Of a stretch of DNA of 64,000 nt, positions 7,685 through 15,245 are shown in pieces. Where the stretch lies: positions 6,014,001 through 6,078,000 of the forward strand of contig OZ250179.1 in assembly GCA_965238125.1 (NCBI GenBank), given 5' to 3'. A model generated the notes under the pieces. It had not been told where the DNA came from and made no database searches. It saw only the letters and a list, made by a program, of their open reading frames with translations. Origin of the DNA: UBA6623 sp965238125. GTDB lineage: Bacteria > Acidobacteriota > Terriglobia > Bryobacterales > UBA6623. Made by a program: the position numbers and the translations under genes. Each line of letters opens with the position of its first letter. Position 1 is the first letter of the stretch.

Positions 7685-8929
7685 CTACGCTTCGGAGTAA
7701 CGCTTGAAAATCAGAGCGCCATTCGTTCCGCCGAAACCGAACGAATTCGTCAGGGCGTATTCTATCTCGATTTCGCGCGCTTGGTTGGGCACGTAGTCGA
7801 GGTCGCAGTCCGGGTCCGGCGTTTTGTAGTTGATCGTCGGCGGCACGACCTGATCCCGCAGGGCCAAGACGACGATTCCGGCTTCCAGCCCACCCGCGCC
7901 GCCCAGCAAATGGCCGGTCATCGACTTGGTTGAACTCACCGCGAGCTTGCGGGCGTGTTCGCCGAATGTCTGCTTGATGGCTTCCGACTCAACGCGGTCG
8001 CCGACCGGGGTCGACGTGCCGTGGGCGTTGATATAGGCGATGTCTCGCGGCGAGAGCCCGGCATCGGCGATGGCGTTTTGCATCACGCGACAGGCGCCGT
8101 CGCCGCTATCGGGCGGCGAGGTGATGTGAAAAGCGTCGCCGCTCATGCCGTAGCCGACCAGTTCGGCAACGATCGGCGCGCCGCGCCGGCGAGCGAACTC
8201 ATATTCCTCGAGGATCAAGATGCCCGCGCCTTCCCCGACAACAAAACCGTCGCGGTTTTTATCCCAGGGGCGGCTGGCGTGTCCGGGATCGTCGTTGCGC
8301 GTGGAAAGCGCTCGCATCGAGGCGAACCCGCCAACGCCCATCGGCGTAATCGCCGCTTCCGCCCCTCCACAGATCATGACATCGGCGTCGCCGTGAGAAA
8401 TGATGCGGAACGAGTCACCGACGGCATGAGCGCCGGTCGTACAAGCGGTCGCCGTGGCCGAATTCGGCCCCTTTGCGCCTGTCCGGATCGAAACGTGCCC
8501 GGAAGCGAGATTAACGATGCTGGCCGGAATAAAGAAAGGAGATATGCGGCGCGGCCCGCCCGCCAACAAGTTGCTGTGCTCGCGCTCGATCACGTCGAAT
8601 CCACCGATACCGCTACCGATGTAGACGCCTACGCGCTCGGCGAAGTCCGGAGCCACATCGAGAGCCGCCTCCCGCATGGCGAACTCCGCGCCGGCGATGG
8701 CGAAGAAGATGAAGCGGCCCATCTTCTTCAACTCCCTTTTTTCGATGTAATTGAGAGGATCGAAATCCGTGACCTCGCCCGCGAAACGCGACGCGAACTC
8801 CTTGGCGTCGAAGAGCGTAATCGGGGCGATGCCGCTCTTGCCCGCACGCAGTGCCCGCCACGTTTCCTCGGTCCCGATACCGACCGGCGACACCAAACCG
8901 ACTCCGGTAACCACTACTCTCGGTGACAA
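7685..8929 (-). CDS. fabF: 3-oxoacyl-ACP synthase II
   Basis: A 414-residue condensing enzyme of fatty-acid elongation. I chose the TTG at 8929 as start. It is preceded by GAGGAG eight bases upstream and puts the catalytic residues at the E. coli FabF numbers: Cys163 in TATACTTGAH, His303 in NAHGTSTPVGD, His340 in SMTGHLLGGAG. An in-frame ATG nine codons earlier (8956) has no such support. Other marks: PWDKNRDGFVVGEGAG near residue 220 and the C-terminal NSFGFGGTNG loop. It follows acpP by 33 bp, a usual pairing. Confidence 0.95.
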   Translation of the reverse strand: MSPRVVVTGVGLVSPVGIGTEETWRALRAGKSGIAPITLFDAKEFASRFAGEVTDFDPLNYIEKRELKKMGRFIFFAIAGAEFAMREAALDVAPDFAERVGVYIGSGIGGFDVIEREHSNLLAGGPRRISPFFIPASIVNLASGHVSIRTGAKGPNSATATACTTGAHAVGDSFRIISHGDADVMICGGAEAAITPMGVGGFASMRALSTRNDDPGHASRPWDKNRDGFVVGEGAGILILEEYEFARRRGAPIVAELVGYGMSGDAFHITSPPDSGDGACRVMQNAIADAGLSPRDIAYINAHGTSTPVGDRVESEAIKQTFGEHARKLAVSSTKSMTGHLLGGAGGLEAGIVVLALRDQVVPPTINYKTPDPDCDLDYVPNQAREIEIEYALTNSFGFGGTNGALIFKRYSEA

Positions 8930-8962
8930 ATCAGCTTCTCCTCGAAAGATAGGCAACAGGCC

Positions 8963-9199
8963 TTACTTCTTCTTGTGGGCGGTCACGTAGTCAACCGCAT
9001 TGCCGACGCTGCGAATCTTCTCCGCTTCCTCGTCGGGGATCTCGATGTCGAACGCTTCCTCGAACGCCATGATCAACTCCACAATATCGAGTGAATCGGC
9101 ATTCAGCGTTTCGACGAATGATGCGTCTCGGGTGACTTCCGATTCCTCGACGCTGAGCTGCTCGCAAATAATTTCACTGACCTTCCGCGCAATATCCAT
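8963..9199 (-). CDS. acpP: acyl carrier protein
   Basis: A 78-residue acidic carrier protein of fatty-acid synthesis. The phosphopantetheine attachment is Ser36 in LNADSLDIVEL. Helices follow the normal pattern (MDIARKVSEIICEQL, EEAFDIEIPDEEAEKI). The start at 9199 is preceded by GGGGAGG at good spacing; upstream open frame is not part of the protein. The C-terminal tail HKKK is basic. It is the first gene of the acpP-fabF unit and has a clear promoter. Confidence 0.95.
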   Translation of the reverse strand: MDIARKVSEIICEQLSVEESEVTRDASFVETLNADSLDIVELIMAFEEAFDIEIPDEEAEKIRSVGNAVDYVTAHKKK

Positions 9200-9240
9200 A
9201 AATCCTCCCCGGTCCAATCGTCGCTGAAGACGAATCCTTG

Positions 9241-9269
9241 ATTCTATCGGGGTGCAAGCGGCGTGACAA
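9241..9269 (-). promoter_or_regulatory. sigma70-like promoter of acpP-fabF
   Basis: On the minus strand TTGTCA (9269-9264) and TAGAAT (9246-9241) are separated by 17 bases. Transcription would start near 9234, leaving a leader of about 35 bases that ends with the GGGGAGG ribosome site of acpP. Confidence 0.65.
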
Positions 9270-9354
9270 GCGCCGGCCGCCGCGCCGCCACGTCGAACCG
9301 TCCGCAAGGCCGGTGATCGATGCCCCGGCACGCGTCCGCTGCCCTGGCCGCTTG

Positions 9355-9657
9355 TTACTGCACGGCGGCGCCGGCCTGGGCCGCATTGGGGTCGAGATTG
9401 ATCTCTCCGAAGGCGTTTTCGTATTGGGCGATGTTCTGTTGCAACACGCCGAGCAGGGCCTTGGCCTGCTGGGGGCTCAGATAGACGCCCTGGAAGTTGC
9501 GGATCTCGACGTTCTCGGGCGCGGTCTGGTGCATCGTGCCGAACGTCAGCATGAAGTCCCAGACGTTGACGCGAATCTGAACGCTGTTGGAATAGGATTC
9601 GCGATAGTCTTCGCCTTGGATGAGATTGACGCGGGTTTGCTTCGGGGTGGTTGACAT
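9355..9657 (-). CDS. DUF3467 family protein
   Basis: A 100-residue protein matching DUF3467: RVNLIQGEDYRESYSNSVQIRVNVWDFMLTFG, then a short strand and GVYLSPQQAKALLGVLQQNIAQYENAFG. The start MSTTPKQ at 9657 is preceded by AGAAAG; an upstream in-frame ATG (9696) is less likely. DUF3467 proteins are small, widespread and of unknown function. It lies 74 bp downstream of the Phd-like gene. Confidence 0.8.
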   Translation of the reverse strand: MSTTPKQTRVNLIQGEDYRESYSNSVQIRVNVWDFMLTFGTMHQTAPENVEIRNFQGVYLSPQQAKALLGVLQQNIAQYENAFGEINLDPNAAQAGAAVQ

Positions 9658-9731
9658 TGCTTTCTCATGCTGATTGACAAGGGGGGACGGCGTCAAATGG
9701 AGACGAGAGTATTGTGGTAAGAGGCGTCGAT

Positions 9732-9965
9732 TCAGCCGCCGTCTCGATCTTGGCGAATCAAGACTTCGCTGCCCTCGGCCATCCGTTTCATTCGCGCCCG
9801 CAAGTCGGCGTGGCTTGGCGGGCGAGCGTCACTCTTGATCGGGAGAAGGAGCGCGACCGCGCGACCGCGACGGGTAATGATGAGTTCCCCCTGGGAGTCC
9901 AACATTTCTTCGATCCGAGAAAGCGAATTTCGAAATTGTCCGATGGGCAAGGATTTCATATTCAC
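9732..9965 (-). CDS. solitary Phd/YefM-type antitoxin
   Basis: A 77-residue protein with the Phd/YefM fold: MKSLPIGQFRNSLSRIEEMLD, ELIITRRGRAVALLLPI, then a basic, flexible tail. This N-terminal domain binds DNA in antitoxins and represses its own operon. No toxin of the Doc, YoeB or PIN type is next to it: downstream is the DUF3467 gene and upstream is a repeat. It is probably an orphan antitoxin or a transcription factor derived from one. Confidence 0.75.
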   Translation of the reverse strand: MNMKSLPIGQFRNSLSRIEEMLDSQGELIITRRGRAVALLLPIKSDARPPSHADLRARMKRMAEGSEVLIRQDRDGG

Positions 9966-10067
9966 CCTGATTCTGTCTTATCGGCAGCCGCTGACCAACG
10001 GAAGCGCGGGCCGGGCGCCGCGAAGGGAAGCTGTGTCGGCCGCTTGAGACGTCAGGCCGGATTGACT

Positions 10068-10168
10068 TCCTGTCGCCCTGTCAGGGCTCGACCGGGTGGG
10101 GATTCCACCCCGGGGTTCCGCCTATCGGCTCTACCCTGGGCTATATTCCTGTCGCCGCTTCGCGGCTG
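10068..10168. repeat. palindromic repeat unit, copy 1
   Basis: About 100 bp built of small hairpins: CGCCCTGTCAGGGC, a GGGTGGGGATTCCACCC stem, GTTCCGCCTATCGGCTCTACC, and GTCGCCGCTTCGCGGC. The same order of modules occurs at 18552-18656, ending CTATATTCCTG then a CGCCGCTTCGCGGC stem. From memory such repeats are frequent in planctomycete genomes. It sits just beyond the 3' end of the first DUF1501 gene. Confidence 0.7.
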
Positions 10169-10222
10169 GACGCGACGCGATACCCAGTACATTCGAAGGG
10201 TGATTCTCACAAGAAACCGATC

Positions 10223-11686
10223 TCAAGCCAAGACGTTCTTCACCACGTTGCCATGAATGTCGGTCAAGCGGAAATGGCGGCCTTGGTACTTGAAGGTCAG
10301 CTTGGTGTGATCGATGCCGAGCAAGTGCATCATCGTTGCGTGCAGGTCGTGGATGTGCACCGGGTCTTTGACGATGTTGTAGCTGTAATCGTCGGTCTCG
10401 CCATAGCTGATGCCGGGCTTGACGCCGCCGCCGGCCATGAAGATCGTGAAGGCGCGGGGATGGTGGTCGCGCCCGTAATCGTCCTCGGTCAGCCGGCCCT
10501 GGCTGTAGACGGTGCGCCCGAACTCGCCGCCCCAAATGATGAGCGTCTCGTCGAGCAGGCTGCGGTTCTTGAGGTCTTGAATCAATGCCGCGGTTCCCTG
10601 GTCGACTTCTTTCGACTGGGTACGAATACCCTTGGGCAGCTCGGTATGGAAGTCCCAACCGCGGTGGAAGAGTTGAATGAAGCGCACGCCGCGCTCGGTC
10701 AAGCGGCGGGCGAGTAGGCAATTCGCCGCATAAGACCCGGGCTTGCGGGCATCCTCCCCATAGAGCTCGAAAGTCGTCTCGGGCTCTTTCGACAGGTCGG
10801 TCAGCTCCGGCACGGAGCTTTGCATCCGGTAGGCCATCTCGTATTGCGAGATGCGGGTTGAGATTTCCGGGTCGCCGAATTCCCCGAGCGTTAACTCGTT
10901 CATCTTCCCCAGATCATCGAGGAAGCGCCGCCGGGCGTTCTGATCGATGCCGGGTGGGTTCGAAAGGTAGAGCACCGGGTCGCCCACCGAGCGGAATTTC
11001 ACGCCCTGATACCGAGTGGGCAAAAAACCCGCGCCCCACAGCCGGTCGTAGAGCGGCTGGCCGGCAATGGCGGATCCCGAGGAAACCATCACGACGAACG
11101 ACGGTAGGTCTTTGTTCATCGTGCCCAAGCCATACGACAGCCAGGCGCCGATACTGGGCCGCCCGGCGAGCTGAAAACCGGTCTGGAAAAACGTGACCGC
11201 CGGGTCGTGGTTGATGGCCTCGGTGTGCGCCGTTTTAACGAAGCACAGCTCGTCGGCGACCTTGGCGGTATGGGGCATCAATTCGCTGATCCAAGCGCCC
11301 GATTGGCCGTGCTGCTTGAAGTCGAAAATCGTCGGAGCCGTCGGGAAACTCGTCTGCGTCGCGGTCATCCCCGTCAGCCGTTGACCTTGGCGGATCGAGT
11401 CGGGCAGCTCGGTGGCGCGCCGATTTTTCAGTTGCGGCTTGTGGTCGAAAAGGTCCAACTGCGAGGGCGCGCCGGATTGGAACAAGTAGATCACGCGCTT
11501 GGCCTTGGGCGCGAAGTGCGGCAGGCCGGGCCGACCGCCCGATATCTCGTCGGCCGATTTCGCGGCCCCGCCGAACAGATCCTCGTTGAGCAGATGAGCA
11601 AGCGCCGCCGTGCCTATCGTGGCGCTCGTGCGACTGAAGAAATGCCGCCGATTCATCAAAAGCCGGCGTTCGCGCTGTGGGTCCAT
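10223..11686 (-). CDS. DUF1501 family exported protein
   Basis: A 487-residue DUF1501 (sulfatase-like fold) protein. The N-terminus carries a twin-arginine type signal (RRHFFSRTSATIGTAALA, residues 13-30). Family marks are visible along the chain: KRVIYLFQSGAPSQLDLFDHKP, SELMPHTAKVADELCFVKT, HDPAVTFFQTG, GVRFIQLFHRGWDFH, LLDETLIIWGGEFGRTVYSQG, and DDYGRDHHPRAFTIFMAGGGVKPG near the C-terminus. Function is unknown; such proteins are encoded beside DUF1549/DUF1553 genes and expanded in Planctomycetota. AAGGGG precedes the chosen ATG. The gene follows the DUF1549/DUF1553 gene at 11779-14979. Confidence 0.9.
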   Translation of the reverse strand: MDPQRERRLLMNRRHFFSRTSATIGTAALAHLLNEDLFGGAAKSADEISGGRPGLPHFAPKAKRVIYLFQSGAPSQLDLFDHKPQLKNRRATELPDSIRQGQRLTGMTATQTSFPTAPTIFDFKQHGQSGAWISELMPHTAKVADELCFVKTAHTEAINHDPAVTFFQTGFQLAGRPSIGAWLSYGLGTMNKDLPSFVVMVSSGSAIAGQPLYDRLWGAGFLPTRYQGVKFRSVGDPVLYLSNPPGIDQNARRRFLDDLGKMNELTLGEFGDPEISTRISQYEMAYRMQSSVPELTDLSKEPETTFELYGEDARKPGSYAANCLLARRLTERGVRFIQLFHRGWDFHTELPKGIRTQSKEVDQGTAALIQDLKNRSLLDETLIIWGGEFGRTVYSQGRLTEDDYGRDHHPRAFTIFMAGGGVKPGISYGETDDYSYNIVKDPVHIHDLHATMMHLLGIDHTKLTFKYQGRHFRLTDIHGNVVKNVLA

Positions 11687-11702
11687 GGGATTCCCCTTCT
11701 TC

Positions 11703-11780
11703 GTGAGCCGTTAACCGTGAACCGTGAACCGAGATCCGCGAATCAATTATCCTTCGGCTCACGGCTCACGGCTCACGGTC
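11703..11780. repeat. heptad repeats forming an inverted pair
   Basis: Between the two genes of the first DUF1549/DUF1501 pair, ACCGTGA is repeated at 11714-11729. CGGCTCA is then repeated three times at 11755-11775. The two blocks are roughly complementary and can form a long stem with wobble pairs. The right block runs into the stop codon of the DUF1549 gene. It could attenuate read-through to the DUF1501 gene or be simple repeat expansion. Confidence 0.5.
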
Positions 11781-14700
11781 ATTGCTTCGTAATCGTTTCG
11801 TCCAGATTCAGGATCAGACTGGCGACCGTCGTGTAAGACGCCAGTTCCGCAAGGTCAAGCTCTTCATTTCTCTTCGACTCACCCTGAGTGACCAAGCCCA
11901 GCGCGGCCTTGCGGTTCGTTTCGTAGTTGTCCAGATGATGGTGGTAGGCATTGACCAAGACCTCGTTGCGCTTGGCATCGGGCTTGCGGGCGGTGGCCAA
12001 CCGATACCCGTAGGCTACGCGTTCGGCGGGTGTGGGGCCGGCCTCGGTCATCATCCTTTCGGCCATCTTCCGCGCGGCCTCGACGAAGGTAACGTCGTTC
12101 ATCAAATTCAGCGCCTGCAGCGGCGTGTTGGTGCGTGTCTCGCGCACAGTGCAGGCTTCGCGCCCGGCCGAATCGAAATTCAGCATCGACGGGGGCGGCA
12201 CGGCGCGCTTCCAAAACGTATACAAGCTGCGGCGGTAGAGCTTGTCGCCCTGGTCTTGGACGTAGTCTTTGCCGCCGGCCAGCTCACTCCACAGCCCGGC
12301 CGGCTGATACGGTTTGACCGACGGCCCGCCGGTTTGCTCGACCAGCAGCCCCGAAATCGCCAAGGCCTGATCGCGCACCACCTCGGCCGGCAGCCGAAAG
12401 CGCGGTCCGCGCGCGAGCAGGCGGTTTTCCGGATCGCGTTGATGCAGTTCGAGGTCGACGGTCGAACTCTGGCGGTAGGTCGCACTCATGACGATCGTCT
12501 TCATCACGCCCTTGATGTCCCAGCCGCTTTCGACGAACTCGACGGCCAACCAGTCGAGCAGATCCATGTGAAGCGGCCAGTCTCCTTGCGAGCCGAAATC
12601 CTCGACGGTCTTGACCAAACCGACGCCGAAAAGCATCTGCCAGAAGCGGTTGACCGTCACACGCGCGGTCAGCGGGTTCGAGGGGCTTACGAGCCACTTC
12701 GCGAAATCGAGACGGTTCTGCGGGGCCTGTCCCCCGCTTGCCGAAATCACGGCGGGCACGGCGGGCCGCACTCGTTCGCCCGGTTTGTCATAAGCGCCGC
12801 GCAGGAGCAGGTGCGTCGCCCGCGGCGGCTCCATCTCGCGCATCACCATCAAGGTCGGCAGGCTGTCGGAGAATGCTTCGCGTTTCTTGCGCAATCGGAC
12901 AAGCTTGTGCCAGGCCTCGCGAATCTTCGGCGGCGCATATTGGTCGAGAAACGCCAGCCGCAGCTTATCGTTTTCGGCCTGTGTCCTCTCGGCGGCCGGC
13001 CGCGCGGCAATCTCGTTGAGCGGCTTCGGCGTCGAAATAACGGCGACCTCGGCGGGGCGCAGTGCGCGGCTGTACAGGCGCACCTCGTCGATCGCGCCTT
13101 GGAAGCGCGGCCCGGGGCCCGCGGCCGCGCCGATTCGCAGCGGCTGATCGACCTTGAACGATTGGTTCATCTCGTCGACATTGACTTTCAGCCTTTGACG
13201 CCGACCGTTGATATAGATGGCGATTCCCTCGGCAAGCCGCGAACCGTCGTAGGTCGCTGTGACGTGATGTCGGCGGTTCAGGGCAAGCGGTTCGGCGGTC
13301 TCGACCAACAAGGCGTCGTCAAGCGCCCGCACCACCATGTTGAAGTGCACTTTGGCGTCCTTGAGGTAGATGCCGTAGCCGGTAATCTCGGTGGTGAGTT
13401 CCTTGGTGCGCGTGACGATAGCGCCGTCCGGGCTGGTGGGGTGGATCCACGCCGACAGCGTGAACTTGTCCTGGAAATCGTACTCGCCGACGTTGCCGGC
13501 GTCGATGAAAACCTTGCCGTCGAAACTCGCCGCGGCGCCGATCGCCCCGTCAACGAATTTCGGCAGCCCGTCGACCAGCGCGGCATTCGCGCCCCCGGAG
13601 CCGGGAGTATCTCCCGACAGATTGCCGTCGAGCGAGTAGTGCGCCTCCAGCCCGTCGCGCAATGACCAGTCGGCGGCAACCGACCCGGCAATCGCCTCTT
13701 CCCATGCTCGTTGGGCTTGGCGGCGCTCGGTTTCGAGTGTTTCGAATTCGTCTTCCGCGGCGGCAACCCTCTCGTCCAATTGCTTCAGCTCGGCCTGCTG
13801 TTTCCTCGTCGGAGCCTGAATGAAGGGCGGGGAATTGCCATATTTGAAGGCCTTGCCGCGCTCGGGGACGTTATTGAAATACGCGAAAAGGCTGTAGAAC
13901 TCCTTCTGCGTGAAAGGGTCGTACTTATGGTCGTGGCAGCGCGTGCATCCGATCGTCAGCCCCATCCACACCGTCGAGGTCGTCTCGACGCGATCGACGA
14001 CGTATTCGACCGCGTATTCGGCGTCGATGATCCCGCCCTCGCCGTTGCCGCGATGATTGCGGTTGAACGCGCTGGCGATCTGTTGATCGAGAGTCGCGTC
14101 GGGCAGCATATCGCCGGCAAGCTGTTCAATCGTGAACCGATCGAACCCCATGTTGTCGTTGAAGGCCTCGATCACCCAATCGCGCCAACGCCACATCGAG
14201 CGCTCGGCGTCGGTTTGGTAGCCGTTCGTGTCGGCGTAGCGAGCAGCGTCGAGCCAGCGGACGGCCATGCGCTCGCCGTAACGAGAGGAGGCGAGCAAGC
14301 GGTCGACCACTTTCTCGTAGGCATCGGGTGACTCGTCGACGAGAAAGGCGTCCAACTCAGCGGGGGTTGGCGGCAAACCCGTCAAATCAAGCGAAACTCG
14401 ACGAAGCAAAGTCGCCCGATCGGTTTCGGAGGCGGGCGAGAGCCTTTCTTTTTTCAGGCGCGCGAGGACAAAGTGATCAATGTCGTTCTTCGCCCAATCC
14501 AGCGGTTCCACTGGCGGAGCCTTGGGGCGCCGCGGCGTGAGGAACGACCAGTGCTGCTGCCACTCGGCACCCTCGCGGACCCATCGTTCGAGCAACTCGA
14601 TCTCGGCGGCGGAAAGTTTCTTGCCTCCGTAGGCCGGCGGCATGCGGCGCGCGTCGTCGTCGGTGGTAACCCGCCTGATCAACTCGCTTTCGTGCGGGTT

Positions 14701-14979
14701 GCCCGGAACAACGGCGGAGCGCCCGCCCAGATCCGCCCGCGCGCCTTCCTCGGTGTCAAGCCGCAGCGCGCTCAGCCGCTTCGATTCATCCGGCCCGTGG
14801 CAAGTGAAACATTTGTCGGAAAGGATCGGTCGAATGTCGCGGTTGAAAGCGACCGGCTCAGCGGCGTGGTCGGCGGCGGCGAGCCCGACGGCGCCCCCAA
14901 GGGCTATCAGTACGACCGACAGTACGACCGAAAAAAGATTGAGGAGAACCGACAACTCAAACCGCGGACGTCTCATCAT
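11779..14979 (-). CDS. exported DUF1549/DUF1553 protein with haem-binding motifs and LamG domain
   Basis: A 1066-residue exported protein. After a hydrophobic signal (about residues 10-35) comes a cytochrome-c-like PSCyt1 domain with KCFTCHGPDES (CxxCH near residue 57). The DUF1549 (PSCyt2) domain follows, from DIDHFVLARLKKERL, with a second CxxCH (GCTRCHDH near residue 345). A LamG/concanavalin-type insert runs from about residue 445 to 635 (LEAHYSLDGNL to AIDEVRLYSRALRPAEV). The C-terminal DUF1553 part has NPLTARVTVNRFWQMLFG and NTPLQALNLMND. It is upstream of a DUF1501 gene in the order typical of Planctomycetota. The reaction is unknown; degradation of complex glycans has been suggested for such pairs. 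Confidence 0.9.
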   Translation of the reverse strand: MMRRPRFELSVLLNLFSVVLSVVLIALGGAVGLAAADHAAEPVAFNRDIRPILSDKCFTCHGPDESKRLSALRLDTEEGARADLGGRSAVVPGNPHESELIRRVTTDDDARRMPPAYGGKKLSAAEIELLERWVREGAEWQQHWSFLTPRRPKAPPVEPLDWAKNDIDHFVLARLKKERLSPASETDRATLLRRVSLDLTGLPPTPAELDAFLVDESPDAYEKVVDRLLASSRYGERMAVRWLDAARYADTNGYQTDAERSMWRWRDWVIEAFNDNMGFDRFTIEQLAGDMLPDATLDQQIASAFNRNHRGNGEGGIIDAEYAVEYVVDRVETTSTVWMGLTIGCTRCHDHKYDPFTQKEFYSLFAYFNNVPERGKAFKYGNSPPFIQAPTRKQQAELKQLDERVAAAEDEFETLETERRQAQRAWEEAIAGSVAADWSLRDGLEAHYSLDGNLSGDTPGSGGANAALVDGLPKFVDGAIGAAASFDGKVFIDAGNVGEYDFQDKFTLSAWIHPTSPDGAIVTRTKELTTEITGYGIYLKDAKVHFNMVVRALDDALLVETAEPLALNRRHHVTATYDGSRLAEGIAIYINGRRQRLKVNVDEMNQSFKVDQPLRIGAAAGPGPRFQGAIDEVRLYSRALRPAEVAVISTPKPLNEIAARPAAERTQAENDKLRLAFLDQYAPPKIREAWHKLVRLRKKREAFSDSLPTLMVMREMEPPRATHLLLRGAYDKPGERVRPAVPAVISASGGQAPQNRLDFAKWLVSPSNPLTARVTVNRFWQMLFGVGLVKTVEDFGSQGDWPLHMDLLDWLAVEFVESGWDIKGVMKTIVMSATYRQSSTVDLELHQRDPENRLLARGPRFRLPAEVVRDQALAISGLLVEQTGGPSVKPYQPAGLWSELAGGKDYVQDQGDKLYRRSLYTFWKRAVPPPSMLNFDSAGREACTVRETRTNTPLQALNLMNDVTFVEAARKMAERMMTEAGPTPAERVAYGYRLATARKPDAKRNEVLVNAYHHHLDNYETNRKAALGLVTQGESKRNEELDLAELASYTTVASLILNLDETITKQ

Positions 14980-15181
14980 GGCCCAAAACTCCAGTTAGAT
15001 TATAGCCCCCCGCGGGGGGCACTTGTATTGGAGTGAGGGGGAGTGAGGGGGCGTGGGAGTGCTCGGCGGCGACGAACGGTCGCGCAATCGGTGCAACACA
15101 AGCGGCTGAGAGTCAGCCCCGGCCGAAGGCCGGCACGAGTTCGGGTCCCGGTGCGTCCTGCCGGGGCGCGCCAAATAAGAA

Positions 15182-15203
15182 GGCCCGCCGTCGCCGGCGG
15201 GCC
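15182..15203 (-). terminator. hairpin terminator after the radical SAM gene
   Basis: GGCCCGCCG (15182-15190), loop TCGC, CGGCGGGCC (15195-15203) is a perfect 9-bp stem. On the minus strand it is followed by TTCTTATTT, so it can terminate the radical SAM transcript ending at 15246. A TTT also follows on the plus strand. Confidence 0.65.
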
Positions 15204-15245
15204 TTTCACCCAAAATCAAAACGAGAACCTCGATCGAAACTTGCG

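Noticed and set aside
8930..8956. ATG at 8956 as the fabF start
   Set aside because: The ribosome site GAGGAG lies inside this extension, and the TTG start reproduces E. coli residue numbers for all three catalytic residues.
9732..9965. A complete Phd-type toxin-antitoxin operon
   Set aside because: No toxin-like gene lies on either side; only the antitoxin-like gene can be supported.
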